Shown in pieces: positions 39,083 to 48,483 of a stretch of 64,000 bases of DNA (its first letter is position 1; every line of letters starts with the position of its first letter). The notes beneath the pieces were generated by a model that was given only the letters and a program-made list of their open reading frames with translations, was not told the origin of the DNA and did not search any database. The DNA is taken from positions 62,001 to 126,000 of the forward strand of contig CAWKFA010000017.1 in the NCBI GenBank assembly GCA_963848825.1, in the 5' to 3' direction. The position numbers were made by a program, and so were the translations under genes. The DNA comes from CAVVSQ01 sp963848825 (lineage in GTDB: Bacteria; Planctomycetota; Planctomycetia; Gemmatales; Gemmataceae).

Positions 39083-39946
39083 ATGAGTGAAATGCGCAAC
39101 TTTTGGTCAACTGTTGTCGGCACGCCCGGCACGGCTGCCGCCTCGCCGGCGGGAGTCGCGCCGGTGCCGCAGCTCAAAAAACTCACTCCCGAGCAGGCCG
39201 CGGTATGTCGGAAGTACCTCACGGACCATAAACTCGCGGCCCTCCTCATTCCTCTTCGGCTCGGCATCAATCGCGACGACTATCTACCCGGCCTCGATAA
39301 CATCTCGACGAACATCAACGCGATCGTGCGCCTGCTCGGCCCGTTGACGCTTCTCAACCCAGTCGATGAATTGCGTGAACTCGTCATCGAGCGCTATAAC
39401 CCGCTGGTCAATGCGGCGATCGAAGCAGTCGAGAAACGCCTGAAGCTTCAGGTTGAACAGGGCACTGACAAACCGGGAGACGAGGACGGCGCACCCAAGA
39501 AACCCAAAAAAGATGACGATGACGGACTCGAAACCACAGTCGAGCTTAACCCCAAGGATCATACGCTCGAGACACAGATTCAATATACCGTCCGACTTCG
39601 AGCCAAAAATGACCTCGCCGTCGTTCAGGTGCTGCCGGACGTGGAACTGACCATCCATGTTGGAGCGGACGGCAAGGCGAAGCCATTGGGGGAGGTTCAG
39701 CTCAACCTGATCAAGGCCAATATTCAAAAGAACGTGATCGGCGCGGGCAAGATTGAAATTGAAGCCACCGTGAGCCTGGATGCGCAAACGAACCTTGGGC
39801 CTGACGCCTTGAAGTCCATCCAGACCACCATCAAGGGCGAGTTGGAAGTCAAGTTGGGCCGCTTCTCGCTCAAACCCAGCATCGCCTATGATCCCTCCAA
39901 GGGCTCCGTAGAGCCCGGCGTTGCCATTGTACTTTGGCGCTGGTAG
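39083..39946 (+). CDS. Putative T6SS cargo with FWxxVVG N-terminus and beta-rich C-terminus
   Basis: A 287-residue protein. It opens MSEMRNFWSTVVGTPGT, matching the opening of the next gene's product (FREFWINVVG). Residues ~30-130 are helical (TPEQAAVCRKYLTDHKLAAL). A charged, Lys/Asp-rich linker follows, then amphipathic strands (TLETQIQYTVRLRAKNDLAV, KIEIEATVSLDAQTNLG, GELEVKLGRFSLKPSIAYD) ending VAIVLWRW. The alternating strands and aromatic end recall a membrane-inserting beta-structure, but that is inference. The ATG at 39083 is preferred to the TTG three bases before. No family is recognised. Confidence 0.65.
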   Translation: MSEMRNFWSTVVGTPGTAAASPAGVAPVPQLKKLTPEQAAVCRKYLTDHKLAALLIPLRLGINRDDYLPGLDNISTNINAIVRLLGPLTLLNPVDELRELVIERYNPLVNAAIEAVEKRLKLQVEQGTDKPGDEDGAPKKPKKDDDDGLETTVELNPKDHTLETQIQYTVRLRAKNDLAVVQVLPDVELTIHVGADGKAKPLGEVQLNLIKANIQKNVIGAGKIEIEATVSLDAQTNLGPDALKSIQTTIKGELEVKLGRFSLKPSIAYDPSKGSVEPGVAIVLWRW

Positions 39947-40012
39947 GTCCGTAGGCGCGGGACGCGCGGTAGATAGGCCGGCAACTTAGGTTTCATCGCG
40001 AAGGCAGAAGAT

Positions 40013-41832
40013 ATGAGTAACATATTCCGTGAATTCTGGATCAACGTCGTCGGCGTGGACAAACCAAAGCAGTTCGCAAGTGGTAAAAGTCCCGCTTCCC
40101 AAGGCGTCGATGACCAACCGGTAGCCGAAGCCAGCGCACCGCGCCCCGCCAACTTCGCCAATGTGTCGGCGGCGGGCGTCGCCCAGGCGGCAGGCGTGGC
40201 AGCCCCAGCGGCCAATGTCAAGGAATCCTTGTTAGGGCTGCCCATACCCGGCCTTCCTGACATTCCCGATCCTTCCGTGGTCTGCAGGATCAAGGTGACC
40301 AACAACACGAAGGCAGACCTGAAACTCGACAAGGGAAGCATCAACGCGGGCCCGGGAGACCATAGTGGCAAGTTTGGCAAAGAACCGCCGGACGTAATTC
40401 CCGCGGGCCAGACCGTGAATTTTCGCGCCGTCAACAAGCCGCCTTTCCTGGCCGGCGCAGAAGGGGACCTGGAATACATCATCGACGATCAGAACACGCG
40501 CTGGTTCATACGCTGGGAGAACGCGCGCGTCGATTTGCCAACGGAGGTAAACGAAGCGCCCACGCACTTGAGCGGACCGAATAAGGGCAAGTTCGCGGTC
40601 GATGGCAACGCCGGTCCGAAAAAATCTGATGATTTCGTCTATACCCTGACGGCCCTGGGCGGCGGGGGGATACTCCCGTGGTGCCGCCGCCTCCCAATCC
40701 GCAGCCCGCCCAGGAAGTGAATGCTAGTTGTCTCATCACAGTCACAAACACGACCCAGGTGGCCCTGACCTTGAAAAAACAGGTTAACGACCTGGGCGAC
40801 TTCATGAACAACCCAGCGGGAACGGTGCCGCCAGGCGCCACGATCACGTTTGCCTACGTGCAGACGCCGCATGAAAAGGACCCCAAGCTGGTAGGGTGCA
40901 AGGGGTCGGTGACTTATGACGTCGGTGGAGGCGCTGCTCTCTGGGTTTTCCAGTGGAACAATCCGATTGGCGAAAAGAACACCGCACAGGCGACCATCAA
41001 CCCGCAGGGCGGATTCTCCTCGTTGGAGCAAATAGGGCAGGGGGACGAGAATGTGCCGGTTACCTTTACGATCTCCGGCGGCGCGCCCAATCCTAACCCG
41101 AACCCCAATCCTAACCCGAACCCTAATCCCAATCCAAACCCCAATCCGCCTGAGCCGGAGCCGGAGTTCGCGCCCCCCGTCAAGGACAAGGACCCTACCC
41201 TGCGCGTAGGTGATAACAGCGCCGATGGCTGGGTTGAGTACTTGCAGCAACAGCTCAATATTTTGCTTGTTCCGAGTCCGAACTTGCCCGAGAACGGCAA
41301 CTTCGATCAGGCGACGCTGAAGGCGGTCAAAGCGTTCCAGAAACAGGCCAAGATTCAGGTGGATGGCGTTGTCGGCAATCAAACCTGGGATGCGATGCGC
41401 CACGTGGGCCAGGAGGGATCGGCCGTGGCGCCAAGCACCGATGGCAGGCAACCGCATACGTTTGTCGACAAGGGAGCCAAGGCGCGCTGGCTATGGGAGA
41501 ACGAAGTAGCGGTATACCAAAACAGCGACGACCATCTGGAGTTACTGCTCTGCTCGGTGGGCGACACCAAAATCGACGACGCCAAAGTCACGGTGAAAGT
41601 CACGCCGCCGGGGAGCAAGGCGAAGGTCGTCAAGGCCTCCGTGGGGCAGCCGATCAAGAGGACTTCGGACGATCAAGGCGACCTCTATATTGTTACGCTG
41701 GCGAATTTCAAGAAAACATTCCCTTCCACGCCGCCGGGTGGGAAAGTGGGCGACTATCTTGTGGAAGCTTACTTTGACAAAGAGCTTGGCGGCGATCACT
41801 GGGGACCTGACAAACCCGACGGAGATGATTGA
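40013..41832 (+). CDS. Two aegerolysin-like domains fused to a peptidoglycan-binding module, one frameshift
   Basis: About 606 residues, opening MSNIFREFWINVVG. The first beta-sandwich domain has VTNNTKADLKLDKGSINAGP, VIPAGQTVNFRAV and WFIRWENARVD. A second copy has VTNTTQVALTLKKQVNDLGD, AGTVPPGATITFAYVQTP and GSVTYDVGG...FQWNNPIG. Both resemble aegerolysin-type pore-forming proteins by pattern (N-T-x repeats, WDNP-like ending). Then come an (Asn-Pro)n stretch, Pro-Glu pairs, a peptidoglycan-binding domain (VEYLQQQLNILLVPSPNLPE, AVKAFQKQAKIQVDGVVGNQ) and a C-terminal beta domain. The frame breaks in a G6 run near 40668. Likely a T6SS-delivered or surface toxin; not demonstrated. Confidence 0.7.
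41080..41155 (+). repeat. Coding (Asn-Pro) hexanucleotide repeat
   Basis: Roughly ten AAYCCN units (AATCCT, AACCCG, AACCCC) encode Asn-Pro repeats followed by Pro-Glu pairs. They form a stiff linker between the second aegerolysin-like domain and the peptidoglycan-binding domain. The codons vary, so it is kept as protein sequence and not as a slippage tract. Confidence 0.85.
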
Positions 41833-41939
41833 CACAATTCATCGTCGGGCGTAGACAGAGTAGAGAAATTCAACAGGGCCGCTGCCTTTTGGCCGCGGCC
41901 CTGTGTTTTGGTGACGTCAACTTTCGTGCCGTGGCAACG

Positions 41940-44098
41940 TTACACGAGCACCGTCAAGAACTTGCTCCAGCTCGCCAAATAATTGGAATTGCCCAGGTAC
42001 TCCGCGGTAAAGGCGTAGCTGCCATTGGCCGTGAACTGGACGGAAAACTCCGCGATGGCCACGCCATTGACAATCTGTACTGTCGCCGTGCCAATCACCG
42101 AGCCGTTATAAAATAGCTCCACCGTGCCGGTCGGCGTGATCGAGCCAGAGCTGGGCCAGACCCGCACGGTTATCGTTGCCAGGGCATCACGCCCATAATA
42201 CGAAACTGGGCTCGAAGAGATGGTTGTGGTGGTGGTGGTGTTCTGACCCAGAATGGTAACGCCGGCAGCTCCACGGACCGCGCCGACGCTAGCCTGGATC
42301 GTGGCTGTGCCAGGCCCCGCCGGGGCCGTGTAGACGCCTGCTGCGCTGATCGAGCCCACGCTTCCCGAGTTCAGCGACCATGCAAAGGAAGCCGGTTGAT
42401 TAACCTCGGCGACGCCGAACTGGTCGAAGCCTGTGGCGGAAAACTGGGCGGTGGTGTTGGCGGCGATTGAGCTTGAAGCAGGCGAAACCTTGATCGACGT
42501 CAGCACCTGACTGACCGTGTAAGATACCTGGCTCGTGACACTCAGGCCCGAACTGTTCGTGATGGCGACCTGGAAGGTGTAAGTGCCCGCGTGGCTCAGG
42601 ACAGCGGTGGATTTCTTCGAACCATTGCCGCCGTTGGTGGTGAAAGTGACGGCACCCGGAGGATTGCCTGTAACGCTCCAGGTATAGGTCAAGTTGGCTT
42701 CGCCGCCCGCATCCGCGCCCAGGACACTCAAATTAACGGAAGTGGTCGAGGCGGCACTGACCTGAATGGCTGTGGCAATGGTGGGCGGCTTCAGACTTAT
42801 ACCGCCGCCCGCCAGCGCCGGCACGAGCAAGTTCGCGATGGGAGTGCCCCGGCCTGTGACCAGGTCGAAGCCGGGGCCGGCCTTGTAGCCGTCGCCATTG
42901 CCGCCGGTGGTGATGTCATGGAAATCGCTGCCGGGAAGTGCGTAGAGCGCGGGCAGGGTTTGTGTGAAGCCGTCAAGACTGGCCAACCCCGACGCGGCAC
43001 GACCCTGATCGACGAGCGCCATGAGTCCAGCCCAAGCCGGTGCGCCAGCGCTCGTGCCGCCGATTTGCGTCCAGCCGCCGAAGCCATAGCTCCCGTAAAT
43101 CGCCACGCCCGTGTTCGGATCCGCAACAGATGCCACATCCGGCCCCGCACGCAGGCCACCGGCCGAAATGACCGCTGTTCCCGCATGGATGACCAGATTG
43201 TTTTGATAGCTCGGCTGCGCCTCATACTGGCTAATTCCTCCACCACCCGTGCTCCAGGTGGTTTCTCCCAGATAGTTGCCGGCACTATCCACAGTTCACG
43301 CGCCGTACCGCCGACGGCCACCACATGACTCGAAGTAGCCGGATAGCCGATGTAGCTGCTGTCGCCTGAGGAAGCCAGAAAGGTCACGCCGGCGTGACCA
43401 GCCGGCGTCGCGAAATGCATGTCGTCAACGGTTTCGCCGGCGCTTTCACTGCTGCCCCAGCTCATGGAGACGGCCACGACACCCGGGTAGTTGCGAGCGT
43501 AATCCACGGCGGTCATCAAGGCGCTCTCGGTGGCGCTATTGGCCTCGACGAGGAGAATGCTGGCGCTCGGCGCGATGGCGTGGGCCCACTCGACATCCAG
43601 TTCAATTTCGCCGGCCCAGCCCTGATCGGCGGTCGGAAAGCTCGTGGTGGAAGCAGTACCGGCGCTGCTCATACCGACTTTGACGAAACCAGCGGGCGCC
43701 GCGATGCCGAACTGTTGATCGAAGGTGATGAGGTCCGCGGCGATGCTGGGGTCATCGTAGGCGTCGACGATTGCAATGGTCTCGCCGGCGCCAGTGGCCG
43801 AGACCGTGCCGGCCTTGCCCTGGAAGCTGATGCCATTGATACCGTAGGCGGTCCGAAGTTGCAGCGGAGTGAGCGCCGAAGTTGGCGGCGTGGCGTTGCT
43901 CGCCGGGCTTATGGTTCCGTGTCCGTTCGCAGGATGAAGGATGTAGGTAGGTGTAAAAACTGACATGAGCACCTTGTCTTCGAGTTGCTCAATGATCGGT
44001 CGAAAGGATGCCAGTCGATTTTTGTTCGCGTTGAGATTTTGTCGAGAGTTGAGACGTGACGATGTGACGTGGCTTAACCAATTCTTGATCCAATGCAT
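41940..44098 (-). CDS. Secreted sedolisin-type (S53) peptidase with Ig-like repeats, one frameshift
   Basis: About 719 residues. The N-terminus carries a planctomycete leader motif, RPIIEQLEDKVLMS, in place of a classical signal peptide. The peptidase domain shows TPLQLRTAYGINGIS, ETIAIVDAYDDPSIAADL, GEIELDVEWAHAIAPSA (catalytic Glu and Asp), VSMSWGSSESAG, VTFLASSGDSSYIGYPATS and GGTSAGAPAWAGLMAL (catalytic Ser). Two or more Ig-like beta domains follow (TYTWSVTGNPPG, SPASSSIAANTTAQFSAT, TGTVELFYNGSVIG). The frame breaks near 43290 (GGTAREL, then DSAGNYLGETTW). It would digest proteins at acid pH outside the cell. It converges on the T6SS cargo gene and is unrelated to it by operon. Confidence 0.87.
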
Positions 44099-44280
44099 TA
44101 ATGTCTCCAGGGAAATAAACTGAAGCCAAAAGACTCACGCAGGCGAACAGTTAATTGTAGCGCGTCAGGCAAGAGATGCGTCCTATTTTTAATAATTCAT
44201 TCGGCAGTGTTAAAATTGACAAAATAGGCAATCTGGCTAACAAGATGCAGAAGATATGTCTTAAGTCGATATTTAAATAG

Positions 44281-44292
44281 CCGTTATAACGG
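44281..44292. promoter_or_regulatory. Perfect 12-bp palindrome in the AT-rich leader of the sedolisin gene
   Basis: CCGTTATAACGG is a perfect palindrome about 185 bases upstream of the peptidase start, within the AT-rich part of the cynS-peptidase gap (44099-44462). It could be an operator. That 364-base gap holds no gene I can support. Confidence 0.3.
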
Positions 44293-44355
44293 TAGATGGG
44301 GTTTTTCAGTCTTTCTTGGCGTGCGCGGCGACCCGGCAGCCCATCGGTATAAGTC

Positions 44356-44410
44356 GTTGCATCATTTCATTTTCGCAGTCGGGCTGCGTGAAACATGAAA
44401 TGATTGCAAC
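44356..44410. terminator. Stem-loop downstream of cynS
   Basis: Arms GTTGCATCATTTCAT and ATGAAATGATTGCAAC pair with one bulge, enclosing a second small stem (CGCAG/CTGCG). It sits 53 bases beyond the cynS stop on the minus strand, in a place suited to transcript ending. No T-tract follows on that strand. Confidence 0.45.
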
Positions 44411-44462
44411 AACTTTAATTGTCCCAGGGCGACACTACAACAGGGAGACCAGCTGGCCTCAA

Positions 44463-44906
44463 TTACCACTTTTTATACGGCAAAAACTTGCCATTCATCG
44501 TGATGATCACCCTGTCTCCCTTCGGGTCTTCTTTTCTTTGAATGTCCATCTCGAAGTCGATCGCGCTCATGATGCCATCGCCGAACATTTCATGGATGAG
44601 CGCTTTAAGAGTCGTGCCATAGACTTGCGTAATCTCATGAAAGCGATAAATGAGCGGGTCCACCGGCACGGCTTGACCAACCGAGCCTTTACTGGGCATT
44701 TCTTGCAGGGCTTCGGCTACCTCCGCGCCCAGGCCAAGGGCGGCGACGGTTTTCTGCGCCTCCTCGGCCGTCATTGTCGCCTGGCCCAGTAGCGCCGACG
44801 TTACCCACACGGGGTGCCTACCCACGGCCCGCGCCAGGGCCGCGAACGTCAGCTTCTTTTCATGTTTGGCCGTCAGGATTTGCTCGGTCGCGTCGAGTCG
44901 TTTCAT
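44463..44906 (-). CDS. cynS: Cyanate hydratase (cyanase)
   Basis: A 147-residue cyanase, which turns cyanate and bicarbonate into ammonia and CO2 in the cytoplasm. The N-terminal half is a helix-turn-helix-like fold (LTFAALARAVGRHPVWVTSA). The C-terminal half carries the active site: PLIYRFHEITQVYGTTLKAL and HEMFGDGIMSAIDFEM, which include the conserved Arg, Glu and Ser. The length equals the normal enzyme and the frame is intact. No cyn permease or regulator is adjacent. Confidence 0.97.
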   Translation of the reverse strand: MKRLDATEQILTAKHEKKLTFAALARAVGRHPVWVTSALLGQATMTAEEAQKTVAALGLGAEVAEALQEMPSKGSVGQAVPVDPLIYRFHEITQVYGTTLKALIHEMFGDGIMSAIDFEMDIQRKEDPKGDRVIITMNGKFLPYKKW

Positions 44907-45132
44907 GGGGGGTCTTCCATAAAAATGTGGTTAAAATAGCCGCCGAACAGCCGGGGAGAGGTGAAGGGCTGGTGCGGTAATCTTATGGAAAACTCATGAA
45001 AACAAAACAAATAGGGTGAAAAGGATCGGTTCATCTTTTATGTTGATTAGGTGATCGTGCAGGCGGCCCGGGTCTGGCTTTCAACACGCCCTACGCCGCC
45101 GCAAGCACCTTTTTTTGGCTAAAGAGGTCTTC

Positions 45133-47003
45133 ATGCGTCCCCTGTCGTTTTTGCTGGCACTCTGCGGATCTTTGGCGATCTCTTTTCAGGGCGGTGACGC
45201 GGGCAAAAAGCTGCCCATTCCCGACCAGGCGTCCCAGGCCAAGGCACATGCTTTGGTCCTCGACGTATTCAAGGAAGACATTGCGGCGGCCCAGGACCCG
45301 CAGGCGAAGGCGACGTTGGCCCTCAATCTTTTGCAACAAGGCCGCGATAGCCGAGACGATGCCGCCATTCGCTATGTACTCTTCCGCGAGGCCCAGGTGC
45401 TGGCGTCCAAGGGGGGAAACGCCGACCTCGCCCTGCGTGCCGTTGACGAAATCGTTCGCGTTTATGAGGTGAATCCACAAGAACTCAAGGCAGCGGCACT
45501 CGCCGCCGTGGCCGAAAACGTTACTACCGCCGAGGCCAGCAAGGCCGTGGTCGACCTGGTGCTCCCGTTGATCGGTGAAGCCGTGGAAGCGGACAATTAT
45601 CCGGCCGCCCTGGCTCTGGGAAAGGTAGCTGAAACGGCTGCGCGCAAGTCGAAAAATGTCGCGCTCATTGGCGCCGTCCAAAAGCACACGGAAGAAGTTG
45701 CCGCGATCCACAAAGGCTTCGCGCAACTCCAGACCTTTGTCGACCGCCTCAAGACCGACCCGAAAAACGCCGAGGCCAGCCTGGAACTTGGCAAGTATTA
45801 TGCTTTCTTCAAGGGCCGTTGGGAAAAGGCGCTGCCGCTGCTGGCGCTGGGGAGTGACGCGGCACTGAAATCCTTGGCGCAGCGTGATCTGGCCCAGCCG
45901 AAGGAAGGTAAAGATCGACTCGCCCTGGCCGATGGCTGGTGGGACCTGGCTGCCACGGTCCCGGAGCCGGCTCATCTGCAACTGCAGCGCCGGGCCATGT
46001 TCTGGTATGAACAGGCCATGGTGCAATTAACTGGCCTGAGCCGCACCAAGGCCCTGAAACGCATCGACAAGGTGAGTGCGCTGGTGAGCGGCAGCAGCAT
46101 GGCGGAAGGCCCCGCGGGGCCTGTCGGCGAACTCAAGAAGTTCGAGGGGCACACCGACGAGGTAAAGGGCGTGGCGCTCTCCCCGATGGCCGTCTGGCTG
46201 TTTCCGGCGGACTCGATCAAACCGTCCGCATCTGGGACATCGCCAGTGGCAAGGAAGAAAAAGTCTTACGGGGTCACACCAAGCAGGTATGGTCCGTCGC
46301 CTTTCATCCCAACAATCGCCAGGTCCTGTCGGTAAGCTGGGACGCGACGGCTCGCCTTTGGGATATTCGGGCCGGCAATGAGGTCCAGCGTTACAACCAT
46401 CGCCTGGACGTCAACGGCCTGGCACTGAGTCACGATGGCAACTCGTTCCTCACGGGCAGCGACGATCACAATGTATACCTCTGGCACACCTCGGGCGGCG
46501 ATGAAATCCGCAAATTCATCGGCCATACGGGGTTTGTTTATGGCGTGGCCTTCGCTCCGGATGGCCGCCACATCGCCTCCGGCGGCGTGGATAAAACCGT
46601 GCGCGTTTTCGAGCTACAAACAGGGGCCCAGGTCAAGCTTTTGGAAGGCAGCCAGAGCCCGGTTACGAACGTAGCTTTTACGCCGGACAGCCGATTCCTG
46701 CTTTCCTGCGGCGATGCCGCGGTTCATATGTGGGATCTGTCCTCTGGCAAGGAAATACGCAAGTTCGAAGGGCATTCCGGCTTGATCCCGGCGCTGGCCT
46801 TATCGCCCGACGGGCGCCGACTGCTAACCGGCGGCGACGACAAGATCATACGCCTCTGGGATGTCGGCAGCGGCAAGGAACTCCACAAGCTGCAGGGCCA
46901 TACCGACCATGTGACTTGCCTCGCGTTTTCCAGCGACGGCCACCGCGCCATTTCCGGCAGCCTCGACCGCACCGTCCGCATCTGGGGCTTGCCTTCGCGA
47001 TGA
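45133..47003 (+). CDS. Secreted WD40 repeat protein, one frameshift
   Basis: About 623 residues. A signal peptide opens it (MRPLSFLLALCGSLAISFQG). Residues ~20-330 are helical (ALRAVDEIVRVYEVNPQELK, NAEASLELGKYYAFFKGRWE), TPR-like. A WD40 propeller follows: ELKKFEGHTDEVKGVALSP, VWSVAFHPNNRQVLSVSWD, SFLTGSDDHNVYLWHTSGGD, VAFAPDGRHIASGGVDKTV, PALALSPDGRRLLTGGDDKI and SGSLDRTVRIWGLPS. The frame is lost near 46190 (ALSP, then DGRLAVSGGLDQTVRIWDIA) by one missing base. It likely serves as a protein-interaction scaffold outside the cytoplasm. ATG 45133 has AAGAGG ahead. Confidence 0.85.
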
Positions 47004-47048
47004 CGAAACGCACGTGACACGAGTGACGCGTGCCCTGACGCCAGCGCT

Positions 47049-47521
47049 TCATTCTGGAACCAAAAAGCTCAGATGCAATTCGCAGTGCCGGCAATTTAGC
47101 TGGTCCCATTGCACGCAGTCAACGTGCCCAAAACGGGATGGGGGTGGCGCTGGCTTTCAACTTTTACACGCTCAAGTGCAGCGCGAAGGGCATGGAAGCC
47201 ATCGTCCCAGCTTGTTTCGCCAGGCAACAGTGCGGCAGCGCGTTTGGGGAGCTGGAAGCCCGGACGCATCGGTTTGGTGAGAATGCGCTTCTTCATGAAA
47301 CCCTGCACCACCAGGCGCACCCAGAGCGGCGCTTTTATGTCAAAGCCATCGAGGCTGCCCTTGACCACAATCGCGAGATGTTTGAGGCTCTGGCCCGGCG
47401 ACCAGTTGCCGAGTGATCGAACTTTACCCCGGTTCAATTGCTCGATGTCAGCAAGGATATCATCCACCGTGCCGAACCTTAGCTGCCGGCGACCGGTACT
47501 TTGCGTCGTATCAATGGGCAT
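47049..47521 (-). CDS. DUF1569-family protein, frameshift at the end
   Basis: About 157 residues of the DinB-like DUF1569 group common in planctomycetes: LRFGTVDDILADIEQLNRGK, NWSPGQSLKHLAIVVKGSLD and RHPHPVLGTLT. The open frame ends early. Shifting one base near 47115 restores VQWDQLNCRHCELHLSFLVP, the expected family ending with its conserved His. These are four-helix, possibly metal-binding proteins of unknown function. It is convergent with the WD40 gene. Confidence 0.75.
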
Positions 47522-47657
47522 TGGCCTACTCCGTGAAAACGCGACAACAAGACTTTAATTTCAGGCATGTTCGAGATTGCGGTCACTTCTTCGCGGGAAG
47601 CGTCAGCTCCGCTTCCTGGCTAACTTCTTTTTCGCGTCACCAACAAGATCTGACGAT

Positions 47658-48185
47658 TTACGTTTCTTCTTTTTTAGTCCCAAAACCTGGAGGAGATTCT
47701 CTTCTCCGCGCGGGCTTGAACCAGCCTTTGGCAACGAGGCTGGCTGTGATCGCCATGCCGGCCAGGCCGCCCACGACATGGGCAATATAAGCGATGCCAC
47801 TGTGAAAAAGTGCCGAAGAGATCACCCAATAAACAGATAAACAGCCGAATCGACCCTTGCCGAGTAGGTGCCAGAAGTCCCCATGGACGAAAAGGTGGGA
47901 GAACAACTGCAAGGGAGAGAAGTCATCCCGATTGAGCGCCAACGGCAACAAGGGATCGTCCATTTCGTGCAGTGAGCTTTGCAACTCCCTCTCGAATTCC
48001 TCGGGGGTTATTTGCTTGTTTTCAAGTCGTTGCCACAGGTCGTGCCCCTGATCCCGTGGCTTGTTTTGCAGAGCCAATTCGCGGCCAAGTATCGCCAGAC
48101 TAATCAGCGTCGTGATGACAATGATGGCCCAGTTCGCAAAGGGAATCCGTGCCATGGGCACGTCGACACTATAAGGAAGGAACAT
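47658..48185 (-). CDS. Rhomboid-like membrane protein lacking the catalytic Ser segment
   Basis: A 175-residue protein starting MFLPYSVDVPMARIPFANWA (AAGGG upstream; a longer frame runs to 48305). It has a first membrane span (WAIIVITTLISLAILG), a hydrophilic stretch, then QLFSHLFVHGDFWHLLG, the typical rhomboid H-G-x-W-H-L-L-G site. The sequence then jumps to RFGCLSVYWVISSALFHSGI and AYIAHVVGGLAGMAITASLV, the last helix with the catalytic His. The GxSG serine helix expected between them is missing. Either an internal deletion inactivated it or the assembly lost about 300 bases. The end near 47658 may also be frameshifted. Confidence 0.7.
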   Translation of the reverse strand: MFLPYSVDVPMARIPFANWAIIVITTLISLAILGRELALQNKPRDQGHDLWQRLENKQITPEEFERELQSSLHEMDDPLLPLALNRDDFSPLQLFSHLFVHGDFWHLLGKGRFGCLSVYWVISSALFHSGIAYIAHVVGGLAGMAITASLVAKGWFKPARRRESPPGFGTKKEET

Positions 48186-48483
48186 CGGCGGTTTCCCTTC
48201 GTTCAACGCGGGAAGCGGGGTTTCTTGCAGGCCCGAGTGCAGGGCAGGAGCAAAGGTTATCCTCGATACTCCTATGCTAAACGGCGACGCCCGATTCGGC
48301 AGCACCTGGCTCAGTTTTCTAGCTAACCGCTCAAGGCCGGGAAGCGCGTCTATCGGAAACGTGTGGGTGCCGCTGAAAAAGCCGTAAACGATTGCAAAGC
48401 ATCGGGGCCGTTATATAATGCCCCTTCGTGGAAAGCATGCTGGCGACGAACGCTGGCGGCGGCCTGACTTTAAGGAGCTTTGC

